Below are positions 30,764 through 39,851 of a stretch of DNA of 64,000 bases, one piece after another. The stretch's first letter is position 1. Each line of letters begins with the position of its first letter. A program made the translations under genes and the position numbers. The notes beneath the pieces were generated by a model. It did not search any database and was not told the DNA's origin. It worked only from the letters and a program-made list of their open reading frames with translations. The DNA lies in NCBI RefSeq assembly GCF_013155335.1, contig NZ_JABJQZ010000007.1, positions 1-64,000 of the forward strand, given 5' to 3'. The DNA comes from Nocardioides sp. zg-1230 (GTDB lineage: Bacteria > Actinomycetota > Actinomycetes > Propionibacteriales > Nocardioidaceae).

Positions 30764-33624
30764 CAGTCGGCGAACGCCTCCGGCGGCGGGCACGCGCAGA
30801 CGAGGTTGCGGTCGCCGTAGGCCTGGTCGATGCGGGCCACGGGCGGCCAGTACTTGTCGGGGTCGATCCCGCCCGGGAACACGCCGACCTCGCGGGAGTA
30901 GGGGCGGTCCCACTCGCCGACGAGCGCGCGAGCCGTGTGCGGAGCGTGGCGCAGCGGCGAGTCCTCGGGGCTCCACTCCCCCGCCTCGACGCGGGCGATC
31001 TCGCGGCGGATGGCGATCATCGCGTCGCAGAACCGGTCGATCTCGGCGAGGTCCTCGGACTCGGTGGGCTCCACCATCAGCGTCCCCGCCACCGGGAACG
31101 ACATGGTCGGCGCGTGGAAGCCGTGGTCGACGAGCCGCTTGGCCACGTCGTCCACGCTCACGCCGCTGGCCTTGGTGATGCCTCGCAGGTCGAGGATGCA
31201 CTCGTGGGCGACGAGGTCGCCGTGGCCGCGGTAGAGCACCGGGAAGTGGTCCTCGAGGCGGGTGGCGATGTAGTTGGCCGACAGCACGGCGACGGCGGTC
31301 GCACGGGTCAGGCCCTGCGCGCCCATCATCCGGATGTAGGCCCACGTGATCGGCAGGATGCCGGCCGAGCCGTAGGGCGCGGCGCTGATGGCGCCGATGC
31401 CCTGCCGCTTCTCGGCCTCCGGGTGCCAGTCGTGGGAGGGCAGGTACGGCGCCAGGTGGGCGCGCACCGCCACCGGGCCGACGCCGGGGCCGCCGCCGCC
31501 GTGCGGGATGCAGAACGTCTTGTGGAGGTTGAGGTGGGAGACGTCGCCGCCGAACTCGCCGGGGCGGGCCCAGCCGAGGAGCGCGTTCAGGTTGGCCCCG
31601 TCGACGTAGACCTGCCCGCCGTGGTCGTGGACGATCTTGCACAGGTCGGTAATGGTGTCCTCGTAGGCCCCGTGCGTGGACGGGTAGGTCACCATGATCG
31701 CGGCGAGCGTGTCGGCGTGCTGGTCGCACTTGGCGCGGAGGTCGTCGAGGTCGACCGAACCGTCCTCGGCTGCCGCCACGACGACGACCTTCATCCCGGC
31801 CATGACCGCGGACGCGGCATTGGTGCCGTGCGCCGAGGACGGGATCAGGCACACGTTGCGCTCGACGTCGCCGTTGGCGAGGTGGAAGCCGCGGATGGCC
31901 AGCAGACCGGCGAGCTCGCCCTGCGAGCCGGCGTTGGGCTGCACCGAGACCTTGTCGTAGCCGGTGACCTCGGCCAGCCACCGCTCGACGTCGTCGACGA
32001 GCTCGCGGTAGCCGGTGGCGTCCGCAGCGGGCGCGAAGGGGTGCAGGTCGGCGAAGCCGGGCAGGCTGATCGGCTCCATCTCGGTGGTCGCGTTGAGCTT
32101 CATCGTGCAGGATCCGAGCGGGATCATGCCGCGGTCGAGGGCGTAGTCGCGCGAGGACAGCCGGTGCAGGTAGCGGAGCATCTGCGTCTCGCTGTGGTGG
32201 GAGTTGAAGACCTCGTGGGTGAGGTAGTCGGTGGTGCGGCGGAGCTCCTCGGGCAGGCCCGAGTCGGCGCTGTCGCCTCCGGGCGCGACGCCGAACGCGC
32301 GCAGCACGGCCGCGACCGTCGACGGGCTGGTGCGCTCGGACGTCGACAGGCCGACGTGGTCGGCGTCGACGAGGCGCAGGTGCAGCCCGACCTGGCGGGC
32401 GGCCGCCACGACCTCGCCGGCGCGTCCGGGCACGGCCACGGTCAGCGTGTCGAACCACGTGTCGTTGACGACCTCCGCTCCCCCGGCGCGCAGTGCGTCG
32501 GCGATGCGGCTGGCGTGGTCGTGGGTGCGTTGCGCGATCCGGCGCAGGCCCTCGGGGCCGTGGTAGACGGCGTACATCGAGGCCACCACGGCGAGCAGCA
32601 CCTGCGCGGTGCAGATGTTGGACGTCGCCTTGTCGCGGCGGATGTGCTGCTCGCGCGTCTGGAGTGCCAGGCGGTAGGCCGGACGACCTTCTGCGTCGAC
32701 CGACACCCCCACGAGGCGGCCCGGCAGGTGTCGTTCGAGACCGGCCGACACCGACATGAAGCCGGCGTGCGGGCCGCCGTAGAAGAGGGGTACGCCGAAG
32801 CGCTGCGAGGAGCCGACCACGACGTCGGCGCCGAGGGTGCCGGGGGCCTCGAGCAGTGCGAGCGCCAGGATGTCGGCCGCCACGACCGCCAGGCCGCCAC
32901 GCTCGTGTACGGCGTCGATGACCGGCCGGGGGTCGCGGACCGCACCGGACGCGCCGGGGTACTGGACCAGCACGCCGCACAGGTCGCCGTCGGGCAGTCC
33001 GTCGCCCAGGTCCGCCACCACGACCTCGATGCCCATCCCCTCGGCCCGGGTGCGGACCACGTCGATCGTCTGGGGCAACGCGTCCGCGTCGACGACGAAC
33101 GGTCCGGTCGCGTTGCGCTTCGCGCGGCGTACGAGCGTCATCGCCTCCGCGGCGGCGGTGCCCTCGTCGAGGAGCGAGGCGTTGGCGGTGGGGAGGCCGG
33201 TCAGGTCGGCCACGACCGTCTGGAAGTTGAGCAGCGCCTCGAGGCGACCCTGGGAGATCTCCGGCTGGTAGGGCGTGTAGGCGGTGTACCAGGAGGGGTC
33301 CTCGAGCACGTTGCGCCGGATCACCGGGGGCGTGATCGTGGCGTGGTAGCCCAGGCCGATCATCGCCTCCGCCGGACGGTTCTGCGAGGCCAGGGTGCGC
33401 AGCGCGCGCGCCGTCGCCTCCTCGTCGAGCGGGTCGGGAAGGTCGAGCGCAGAGGCCGAGCGGATGCCACCCGGCACGGCCGCCGCCATGAGCGACTCGA
33501 GCGACTCGTGACCGATCGCCTCGAGCATGTGGGCGACGGCTGCGTCGTCCGGGCCGAGGTGCCGGGCGACGAACTCGCCGAGCGAGTCGGTGGGTCCGGC
33601 GGCGGTCGGGGTGGTGTCGGGCAC
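30763..33624 (-). CDS. gcvP: Glycine dehydrogenase (decarboxylating), P-protein
   Basis: A 953-aa PLP enzyme of the glycine cleavage system. It has the fused N and C halves, with the PLP lysine in LNLHKTFCIPHGGGGPG (near residue 700) and the conserved PYQPEISQGRLEALLNFQT of the N half. It decarboxylates glycine and loads the aminomethyl group on GcvH. The GTG at 33624 follows GGGAG by 8 bp and gives MPDTTPTAAGPTDSLGEFVARHLGP; the open frame further upstream lies inside the riboswitch. It is preceded by a glycine riboswitch; gcvH is about 5 kb away in the same direction. Confidence 0.95.
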   Translation of the reverse strand: MPDTTPTAAGPTDSLGEFVARHLGPDDAAVAHMLEAIGHESLESLMAAAVPGGIRSASALDLPDPLDEEATARALRTLASQNRPAEAMIGLGYHATITPPVIRRNVLEDPSWYTAYTPYQPEISQGRLEALLNFQTVVADLTGLPTANASLLDEGTAAAEAMTLVRRAKRNATGPFVVDADALPQTIDVVRTRAEGMGIEVVVADLGDGLPDGDLCGVLVQYPGASGAVRDPRPVIDAVHERGGLAVVAADILALALLEAPGTLGADVVVGSSQRFGVPLFYGGPHAGFMSVSAGLERHLPGRLVGVSVDAEGRPAYRLALQTREQHIRRDKATSNICTAQVLLAVVASMYAVYHGPEGLRRIAQRTHDHASRIADALRAGGAEVVNDTWFDTLTVAVPGRAGEVVAAARQVGLHLRLVDADHVGLSTSERTSPSTVAAVLRAFGVAPGGDSADSGLPEELRRTTDYLTHEVFNSHHSETQMLRYLHRLSSRDYALDRGMIPLGSCTMKLNATTEMEPISLPGFADLHPFAPAADATGYRELVDDVERWLAEVTGYDKVSVQPNAGSQGELAGLLAIRGFHLANGDVERNVCLIPSSAHGTNAASAVMAGMKVVVVAAAEDGSVDLDDLRAKCDQHADTLAAIMVTYPSTHGAYEDTITDLCKIVHDHGGQVYVDGANLNALLGWARPGEFGGDVSHLNLHKTFCIPHGGGGPGVGPVAVRAHLAPYLPSHDWHPEAEKRQGIGAISAAPYGSAGILPITWAYIRMMGAQGLTRATAVAVLSANYIATRLEDHFPVLYRGHGDLVAHECILDLRGITKASGVSVDDVAKRLVDHGFHAPTMSFPVAGTLMVEPTESEDLAEIDRFCDAMIAIRREIARVEAGEWSPEDSPLRHAPHTARALVGEWDRPYSREVGVFPGGIDPDKYWPPVARIDQAYGDRNLVCACPPPEAFAD

Positions 33625-33669
33625 GAGGGGCTCCCTGAGGTCGCGTCGCTGACCTCCCCCTCTGTCAGC

Positions 33670-33765
33670 CCGGTGACCTCCAGAGTGCCAACCCATGCGG
33701 TCCGGGTGCCTGAGAGGTTCCGGGGACAATCCCCCTACTGAACATTTCAGGGTTCTGGGCCCGCA
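33670..33765 (-). ncRNA. Glycine riboswitch before gcvP
   Basis: Read leftward, the leader has the 3' half of the glycine aptamer intact: CCTCTCAGGCA (33707-33717), GGACCGCATGGG and CACTCTGGAGG (about 33677-33687). A small stem, CTGAAATGTTCAG, and GTAGGGGGATTGTCCCC lie on the 5' side. The 5' half is less canonical, with no CCGAAGG; it could be a variant single aptamer. It lies 45-140 bp before the gcvP start, and glycine would probably switch gcvP on. A possible -10, TAGTAACGAT, lies further upstream near 33785. Confidence 0.8.
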
Positions 33766-33799
33766 CCAGGCGAGCTGGGGCGATCGTTACTACAGCCCG

Positions 33800-33993
33800 A
33801 TTCAATCACCTCGTCCCAGGTGTCCCGTCATCAGCCGGAACGGGCGGGTGGGGTGGGCAGTTGCCTACTGATCGTCGGGCTGTTGAGCCTTCCAGCTCAA
33901 CTGCCACATCGTCGCGAAACGCACTGGGTCGCTTGAGGTCAGCGCGACGGCTTCTTGCACCGTCCACGACCAACCCTGAAGGGGGGTTCTGCC
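33800..33993. other. Intergenic stretch right of the riboswitch
   Basis: No gene or clear signal was found except the SD-like GAAGGGGGG at about 33978, which serves the small gene at 33994. Base composition is a little lower in GC than in the neighbours. Confidence 0.5.
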
Positions 33994-34245
33994 ATGCCCA
34001 AACAGCCGTGGGTCGTTGCACCCCACGAACTCACTCACGCTCAGGGCGTGCGCATTGCGGTCGCTCTCGCGATCTTCAAGGCCGAGTGCGCCGCTCTCGA
34101 CGCTGGCCTGTCACTCCCGGAAGTGCAGGCGCAGGACTGGCTGGTCGTTGTCGAGGGGGATGAGGCTGGCTCGCGGAGGATGATCCCGGACATCGCATCA
34201 ACCTCAACCTGCTCAGCACGTTCGTCAAAGCGCGCGCCGAAGTGA
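33994..34245 (+). CDS. Small hypothetical protein, 83 aa
   Basis: The ATG at 33994 follows a strong SD (GAAGGGGGG). The product is MPKQPWVVAPHELTHAQGVR then a helix with AVALAIFKAECAALDAG and a Ser/Thr tail. No family is recognised and the last part looks non-conserved, so the true stop could be affected by decay. It lies in a gene-poor patch between gcvP and the merR-ftsR-garA cluster. Confidence 0.4.
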   Translation: MPKQPWVVAPHELTHAQGVRIAVALAIFKAECAALDAGLSLPEVQAQDWLVVVEGDEAGSRRMIPDIASTSTCSARSSKRAPK

Positions 34246-34521
34246 GCGTCTCCCCAAGACCGCGCCGCGCACTGCGCTTCAGCATAGCGTCGACAGAGAC
34301 GACCGAGTGCTCAAGGTGCTTCGCGACGCGGCAGACACCGTAGGAGCCGATGTGACTTGCTTGCTCGCCACTACAGTGCTCACTTTTCACGGAGATTCGT
34401 CGAAAGTCGCGACAATCCCCGGCCCCGTATGAAGACTGGGTCCCTGCGCATCACCGCATGCGTAACGGGGGCTCGTTCTCGGGTCTCTTCGCGCGCGCTA
34501 TCACACGATAAGGAAGACCTC

Positions 34522-35349
34522 ATGAAGAGAATCATCGGCTGGCTCGCGCTGGCCATCACGCTGGCGCTGGCGCCGGCCACCGCTGCCCAGGCAGCAGATG
34601 CCACGCCGGAGCGCCAGGAGCGCGCTGGCGTCAACGCCGACGCCAAGGTGACCAACGCTCGTTACGGCACCGGCTACTTCACGGTCGGCAACGTGACGCT
34701 GCCGGCCACGGGTGGCTGCTTCGATCACCCGCACCGCCTCGACGTCAACATCGGCTACGAGACGGACGGCTGGTTCGTGTCCGTCGAGGTCAACGGCCCC
34801 AACGGCTGGGTGGACAGCTGGGTCTCGGAGGTCTACTGGGACGACTGGGGCGCCTCCTACTTCGAGGAGAGCGCGTTCATCTGCTCGTCCCTGGACGGTC
34901 CCGGCACCTACACAATCACCGGCACGCTGCACACCGTGAACAACGGCAGCTCCACCGTCGTCGAGCAGGCGCTCACGCCGGCCACGTTCACGGTCAGCCC
35001 GTACGTCGCCCCGGCGCCGCCCCCGCCGCCCGCGCCGACCACTCCCCCGCCGCCCCCGGCCCCGGTCCCTGCCCCGGTCGTCTACGCGGACGTCAAGGGC
35101 TCGGTCAGCAAGAAGATGGTCACTCGCGGGGTCAAGTTCACCTTCAAGGCGAAGCCGATCCCGGCCGGCGCGCAGATTCGCAACAAGCTCAAGTGGACCA
35201 TCATCAAGGATGACAAGGTCAGTTCGTTCACTCAGAAGCCCGACACCAAGCGGATCAAGACGATCACCTTTGCCAAGGGCAGCGGCGCGCACAAGGTCAA
35301 GGTGCTCCGCAACGGCAAGGTCGCCACCAAGGTGACGGTCCGCACGTAG
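34522..35349 (+). CDS. Secreted protein with Pro-rich linker, unknown function
   Basis: A 275-aa protein starting at an ATG after AAGGAAGA. It has a signal peptide (KRIIGWLALAITLALAPATAAQA), an N-terminal beta-rich domain of about 120 residues (VTNARYGTGYF, VDSWVSEVYWDDWGASYFEE, and two cysteines that may pair), a proline-rich linker (PPPPPAPTTPPPPPAPVPAP) and a C-terminal Lys-rich beta domain (VKGSVSKKMVTRG, GAHKVKVLRNGKVATKVTV). It resembles cell-envelope or adhesion-like secreted proteins, but no family is recognised. A strong terminator follows at 35383. Confidence 0.65.
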   Translation: MKRIIGWLALAITLALAPATAAQAADATPERQERAGVNADAKVTNARYGTGYFTVGNVTLPATGGCFDHPHRLDVNIGYETDGWFVSVEVNGPNGWVDSWVSEVYWDDWGASYFEESAFICSSLDGPGTYTITGTLHTVNNGSSTVVEQALTPATFTVSPYVAPAPPPPPAPTTPPPPPAPVPAPVVYADVKGSVSKKMVTRGVKFTFKAKPIPAGAQIRNKLKWTIIKDDKVSSFTQKPDTKRIKTITFAKGSGAHKVKVLRNGKVATKVTVRT

Positions 35350-35382
35350 CCCATTCCAGCCAGGGGTCGTTGAGCATTCTGA

Positions 35383-35423
35383 GCAGCGCCCCGAGTGAGA
35401 ATCCAATCCACTCGGGGCGCTGC
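35383..35423 (+). terminator. Terminator after the secreted protein
   Basis: A perfect 15-bp stem (GCAGCGCCCCGAGTG / CACTCGGGGCGCTGC) with an 11-nt loop lies 34 bp after the stop. It is followed by a mixed, not T-rich, sequence. Confidence 0.8.
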
Positions 35424-35868
35424 TACGTCCTCAGCCTGCCGCGACGGCGAGCCTCAACTCTCCGCGGAGCAGCTGCGTTAGCCCCATGCCCAGGAATCTC
35501 CGCCCCGCCCGCTCGCTTTCCTGCCCGCCTATGGGGGTAATCGCCGAGCACGCGGCTGAAGAGGTCCGGTTGGTGAAAGTCCTGGGGCGACAGCGACCAA
35601 ATTAAGTGTGCCTCGTGCGACTGCTCCGTGACGATCGGAGGTGGTCAGCGCCCGATGGCGGCACATGCGGACGAGCGGAAGGCCGCCTAGTGCCCTGCAG
35701 ACGACGTTCCAGCGGAGCGACCCCGCCCCTTGAATGTTCTTCAGTACGGGGGGATGTAGGAGGAATTGCCCCTTCGGCGCACGACGTCCGGTCCGGGGAC
35801 CGTGCGCCGCGACTCTCCCGCATGGGATGTCGGCGTCGTCGAGTCTAGCGGGACCGCCCGGAAATGGC
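35424..35868. other. Gene-poor stretch of about 440 bp
   Basis: No reading frame here has a convincing start, SD or composition. AT-rich islands lie at about 35590 and 35730 (TTGAATGTTCTTCAG). It may be a relic of an inserted segment; nothing more can be said. Confidence 0.4.
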
Positions 35869-35897
35869 CGAGGCCGCCCGGTGTCCGGGCGGCCTCG
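35869..35897 (-). terminator. Terminator after the distal merR gene
   Basis: CGAGGCCGCCCGG and CCGGGCGGCCTCG form a perfect 13-bp stem with a 3-nt TGT loop, 33 bp beyond the stop of the leftward merR gene. Confidence 0.75.
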
Positions 35898-35929
35898 TCG
35901 GAGGGTCGTGTGGGGAGGCGGCGGTGCGG

Positions 35930-36538
<609 letters not shown>

Positions 36539-36698
36539 AGTGACCCTCCAGGTCAGTTCCTCCGCTGAGCGGTAACTCCTGGGGGAAGGGCCCGCCCGGC
36601 GCCGGAGGAACCGACAACCACAACGGTGGAGTTACAACAGAGACAGTTCAAAGTAGGCCCGATCCGGCGGGTTGTCCATCCATGGAGCGGCGTGTCGC

Positions 36699-36729
36699 AA
36701 CCCTCAACGTCAACATGAGGGTCAGGGTT
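36699..36729. promoter_or_regulatory. Nested inverted repeats, probable FtsR/MerR operator
   Basis: AACCCT (36699-36704) pairs with AGGGTT (36724-36729), and within it CCCTCA (36701-36706) pairs with TGAGGG (36716-36721). The central part is AACGTCAAC. A related site is found before garA. It lies about 160-190 bp upstream of the distal merR start. Confidence 0.55.
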
Positions 36730-36739
36730 ATGAGGCGGG

Positions 36740-37207
36740 TCAGTGCGCCTCGAAGTCGTCGGGTGACACGTGGTCGAGGAACTCGCGGAACCGCTCGACC
36801 TCGTCCTCCTGCTCGGCAGGCACCGCCAGCCCGGCCTCGTCCAGGACGGCCTCGGCGCAGACGATGCGCGTGCCGGTGCGCAGGGCGAGCGCGATCGAGT
36901 CGGAGGGGCGGGCGCCGACCTCCGCGCCGCCGTGGAAGACGAGCTGGGCGAAGAACACCCCGTCCTTCATGTCGACGATCCGCACCTCGTCGAGGTGCTG
37001 CCCGGTGGCCTCGAGCACGTCGCGCATCAGGTCGTGCGTCAGGGGCCGCGGAGGGGTGACGCCCTGCTGGGCGAAGGCGATGGCCGTCGCCTCGACCGCG
37101 CCGATCCAGATCGGGAGGTAGCGCTCACCCGTGGCCTCGCGCAGCAGCACGATCGGCTGGTTGGAGGGCATCTCGACGCGGACACCCACGACGTCCATTT
37201 CGCGCAT
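36740..37207 (-). CDS. Bifunctional nuclease family protein (DUF151)
   Basis: A 155-aa DUF151 protein (Rv1829-like): LREATGERYLPIWIGAVEATAIAFAQQGVTPPRPLTHDLM, then DGVFFAQLVF and RPSDSIALALRTGT. Plant and archaeal relatives have nuclease activity, but the physiological role in actinobacteria is not clear. The ATG at 37207 was used; a second ATG lies three codons in. Lies between the two merR genes, the same order as in mycobacteria. Confidence 0.85.
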   Translation of the reverse strand: MREMDVVGVRVEMPSNQPIVLLREATGERYLPIWIGAVEATAIAFAQQGVTPPRPLTHDLMRDVLEATGQHLDEVRIVDMKDGVFFAQLVFHGGAEVGARPSDSIALALRTGTRIVCAEAVLDEAGLAVPAEQEDEVERFREFLDHVSPDDFEAH

Positions 37208-37259
37208 GCGTCCACACTACTCAGGTCCCCTGACGCGATCGCGCCGGTGGGGAGCCGGT

Positions 37260-38000
37260 TCAGCCGCGGTCGAGACCGACCTTCACCAAGGTGGCGTGCA
37301 GGCGCACGGACAGCGCCGCGATCTCGGACGTGGCGTCCTCCGCCCTCCCCCGCGCCGCAGCGTCACGACCTCGGGCGAGCGGGGCGACCACCTGCTGCAC
37401 CAGTCCGACCTCGCGGTCGGCGGCCGTCTTGAAGGCGCGGAGGTGGCGCGGCTCGAAACCGAAGTCGGCGAGCTCGCGCGCGGTCTGCGCGACGACGAGC
37501 GCGTCGCTGTCGAAGTGACCGGTGCCGCTGCGCGCGCTGACGAGTCCGTACTGCTCGAGCTCGGTGAGCAGGTCCTCGGAGATCTCGGCCACCTTGAGCA
37601 GCTCGCGGCGCGACAGGCGCAGGTCGCTGCTGCGCCGGAACGACTCGGGGCTCGGCAGCCCGTCCGCGCTCAGCGCGACCTTCGGCACGGTCGGCACGAC
37701 CGACTCGATAGCCGGCGGCTCGAGCCCGCGGTCGATGGCGTCGAGGTGGTCGCCGATCACCTTGAGCGGGAGGTAGTGGTCGCGCTGCATCGTCAGGATG
37801 TAGCGCAGCCGCGACACGTCCTCGGCGGAGAACTTTCGGTAGCCGGCAGCCGTCCGCTCGGGCTTGACGAGGCCCTGGTCCTCGAGGAAGCGGATCTTGG
37901 GGATGGTCACCCCGGGGAAGTCGGCCCGCAGCTGGTCGAGCACCTGCCCGATGTTGTAGCGGGCGCCGCGACTCGCACCCGAGGCCGTCGAGGCACTCAC
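37260..38000 (-). CDS. ftsR: MerR-family regulator FtsR
   Basis: A 246-aa protein starting at a GTG. The MerR HTH is RYNIGQVLDQLRADFPGVTIPKIRFLEDQGLVKPERTAAGYRKF, followed by a long helix (SRLRYILTMQRDHYLPLKVIGDHLD). The C-terminal half is helical (Leu-rich, EQYGLVSARSGTG, EVGLVQQVVAPLARGRD). In corynebacteria FtsR activates ftsZ. It directly follows garA by 3 bp, so they are one transcript. Confidence 0.88.
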   Translation of the reverse strand: MSASTASGASRGARYNIGQVLDQLRADFPGVTIPKIRFLEDQGLVKPERTAAGYRKFSAEDVSRLRYILTMQRDHYLPLKVIGDHLDAIDRGLEPPAIESVVPTVPKVALSADGLPSPESFRRSSDLRLSRRELLKVAEISEDLLTELEQYGLVSARSGTGHFDSDALVVAQTARELADFGFEPRHLRAFKTAADREVGLVQQVVAPLARGRDAAARGRAEDATSEIAALSVRLHATLVKVGLDRG

Positions 38001-38003
38001 GGA

Positions 38004-38516
38004 TCAGCTGACCGGGTGGGAGGAGAAGAACACCAGGCGGTACTTGCCGATCTGGACCTCGTCGCCGTCGTTGAGCTCGACGGAGTCGATCCGGTCACGG
38101 TTGACGTAGGTGCCGTTGAGGCTGCCGACGTCGCTGACGCTGTAACCGGAGCCCGACCGCCGGAACTCCGCGTGGCGGCGGGAGACGGTCACGTCGTCGA
38201 GGAAGATCTCGCTGTCGGGGTGGCGGCCGGCGCCGACGACGTCGACGTCGAGGAGGAACCTGCTGCCGGCGCTCGGGCCTCGCTGGACGACCAGGAGCGC
38301 GTGACCCTCGGGAAGGGCGTCGACGGCAGCCGCGTCGACGGCGCTCAGCTGACGGTCGGAGGACTCCCGCTGGTCGGGGACCCCGAAGGTGATCGTCGCA
38401 GTGGACTCGACCGGGCTCGCGCCCGTGTCCTCCCCAGCGAGCAGCTTGGTGCCGCACTGGGCACAGAAGCGGGCATCGTCGGGGTTCTGCTTGCCACAGG
38501 CGGTGCAGAACGGCAT
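38004..38516 (-). CDS. garA: GarA-like FHA domain protein with zinc ribbon
   Basis: A 170-aa protein. The N-terminus is a double-CxxC zinc ribbon (C4, C7, C18, C21). After a linker with STATITFGVPD (residues about 38-48), the FHA domain runs from about 75 to 165, with GR98, SRRH (112-115) and NGT (134-136) for phospho-threonine binding. In mycobacteria GarA regulates the 2-oxoglutarate enzymes. The mycobacterial ETTS phosphorylation motif is absent; the linker threonines at 39-43 may serve instead. It is upstream of ftsR, 3 bp gap. Confidence 0.82.
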   Translation of the reverse strand: MPFCTACGKQNPDDARFCAQCGTKLLAGEDTGASPVESTATITFGVPDQRESSDRQLSAVDAAAVDALPEGHALLVVQRGPSAGSRFLLDVDVVGAGRHPDSEIFLDDVTVSRRHAEFRRSGSGYSVSDVGSLNGTYVNRDRIDSVELNDGDEVQIGKYRLVFFSSHPVS

Positions 38517-38544
38517 TTGGGAGACTCCTCGACGGATCGACGCC

Positions 38545-38564
38545 CAACCCTCAGCCGAGGGTTG
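38545..38564. promoter_or_regulatory. Perfect inverted repeat upstream of garA
   Basis: CAACCCTC-AGCC-GAGGGTTG, 8 bp per arm with 4-bp spacer, followed by AGGTTGACGG. It lies 28-48 bp upstream of the garA ATG, in its promoter or leader, and shares AACCCTC and GTTGAC with the site upstream of the distal merR. Confidence 0.6.
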
Positions 38565-38659
38565 AGGTTGACGGTTTCCCCGAACCTACCAGCCCGCCGA
38601 TGGCGACGGCGGGCGGTCGGGGAACACGGGTGGGCAGGTGGTGGGACAGGGGATGCGGG

Positions 38660-39046
38660 TCAGCCGTCCAGCCCGGCCTGGTAGGCGGCGGCGTCCATCA
38701 GGCCGTCGACCTGGGAGCTGTCGGCGACACCGACCTCGAACAGCCAGCCCGCCTCGTAGGGGTCGCTGTTGACCAGCTCGGGGGTGGAGTCGAGTGCGGC
38801 GTTGGTGGCCACCACCTCCCCCGTCACCGGGGCGTAGATGTCGCTGACCGACTTGGTCGACTCGAGCTCACCGCAGGTGTCCCCCGCCGTCACCTGGTCA
38901 CCCACCTGCGGAAGGGAGACGTACACGATGTCGCCAAGGGCGTCCTGGGCGAAGTCGGTGATTCCGACGCGGACCGATCCCTCGGTGTCCCCGGGGGTGC
39001 GGACCCACTCGTGCTCGCTGGTGTACTTGAGGTTCTCCGGATACAC
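38660..39046 (-). CDS. gcvH: Glycine cleavage system H protein
   Basis: A 128-aa lipoyl carrier protein. It has YTSEHEWVR near the N-terminus and the lipoylated lysine K65 in ELESTKSVSDIYAP. It ferries the aminomethyl arm between the P, T and L proteins. The GTG at 39046 follows AGGAGT with a good spacing and gives the usual MYPENLKYTSEHEW start; the open frame upstream is not conserved. It lies upstream of garA on the same strand. Confidence 0.95.
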   Translation of the reverse strand: MYPENLKYTSEHEWVRTPGDTEGSVRVGITDFAQDALGDIVYVSLPQVGDQVTAGDTCGELESTKSVSDIYAPVTGEVVATNAALDSTPELVNSDPYEAGWLFEVGVADSSQVDGLMDAAAYQAGLDG

Positions 39047-39098
39047 GGGGACTCCTAGGTGCAGTGGGTGGTGGGTGGCTGCGGGGGTGTGCGGCAGG

Positions 39099-39851
39099 CT
39101 ACTGGCCGGTCCCGAACTCCGCATGCTCAGGTCGGGTGGGCTCGCGGACGCTCTCGATCTGGACGGCCTCGAGCTCCTCCACCTCCACCGTGGCGCCGTC
39201 GTAGGTCTCCAGCGTCTCGATGGGGCCGGTGGAGAACTCCAGGGCCGTGCGGAGCACGTGCGGGTCGCCGATCACCTCGAGGACGTAGGGCGGCTCGAGG
39301 AGCTGGCCGTCGACCTCGATGCCGCCCACGGCGTTGTCGAACGAGCTGTCCGCACCGAGCCTGATCGAGTCGTTGAGCTCCATCGACTCGGCGCCTGCCG
39401 TGCGCAGCTCCTGCACCGTGTCGAGCAGTGACCCGACGTTGACGCGGCTCGACGACTCGTTGATGGTCATCCGCAGTCCCGGCCCGGTGACGGGGACCAG
39501 GCCCGCGATGATGTTCAGGGTGCGGACGCGCTGCTCGGCCTCGTCGAGGGCCGCGAACCGCGCCTGGTTCTCGTCGGCTAGCTCGTCGCGTCGCGCCTCG
39601 AGCCGGTCGACCTCGCGGCGAGCGCGCTCCGCGGTGCCGGTGAGTCCGTCGAGCACCTCGACCAGCTCGCTCTCGCGGAGACCCGCGTAGGTGTCGTTGG
39701 CCGCGGTGTCGCGCACCTGGACGACGAAGGCGAAGCCGAGGACTGCCAGGAGGGCCGCCACCACCACCTGGCGCCGCGAGGGCCGCACCACGGCGCTGCG
39801 CAGGCGTTCACGGCCGGGTTCGGGCTCGGGTTCGGTGCGGTGCTCAGGCAT
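39099..39851 (-). CDS. DUF881 membrane-anchored protein
   Basis: A 250-aa protein. After a cytoplasmic Pro/Glu-rich N-terminus and a single helix (VVVAALLAVLGFAFVVQV), a coiled coil (about 70-115) leads to an extracellular DUF881 domain: TGPGLRMTINES, NELRTAGAESMELND and PPYVLEVIGDPHVL. Rv1825-like. The family is linked to division or cell-wall roles in actinobacteria. ATG at 39851; the stop of sbp overlaps it by 8 bp. Confidence 0.85.
   Translation of the reverse strand: MPEHRTEPEPEPGRERLRSAVVRPSRRQVVVAALLAVLGFAFVVQVRDTAANDTYAGLRESELVEVLDGLTGTAERARREVDRLEARRDELADENQARFAALDEAEQRVRTLNIIAGLVPVTGPGLRMTINESSSRVNVGSLLDTVQELRTAGAESMELNDSIRLGADSSFDNAVGGIEVDGQLLEPPYVLEVIGDPHVLRTALEFSTGPIETLETYDGATVEVEELEAVQIESVREPTRPEHAEFGTGQ

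Noticed and set aside
33625..33729. Extension of gcvP by 35 codons upstream
   Set aside because: It would run through the riboswitch and the GTG with SD at 33624 explains the N-terminus.
35606..35848. Short frames in the gap before the distal merR
   Set aside because: No start signal or consistent codon bias; frames overlap a terminator hairpin.
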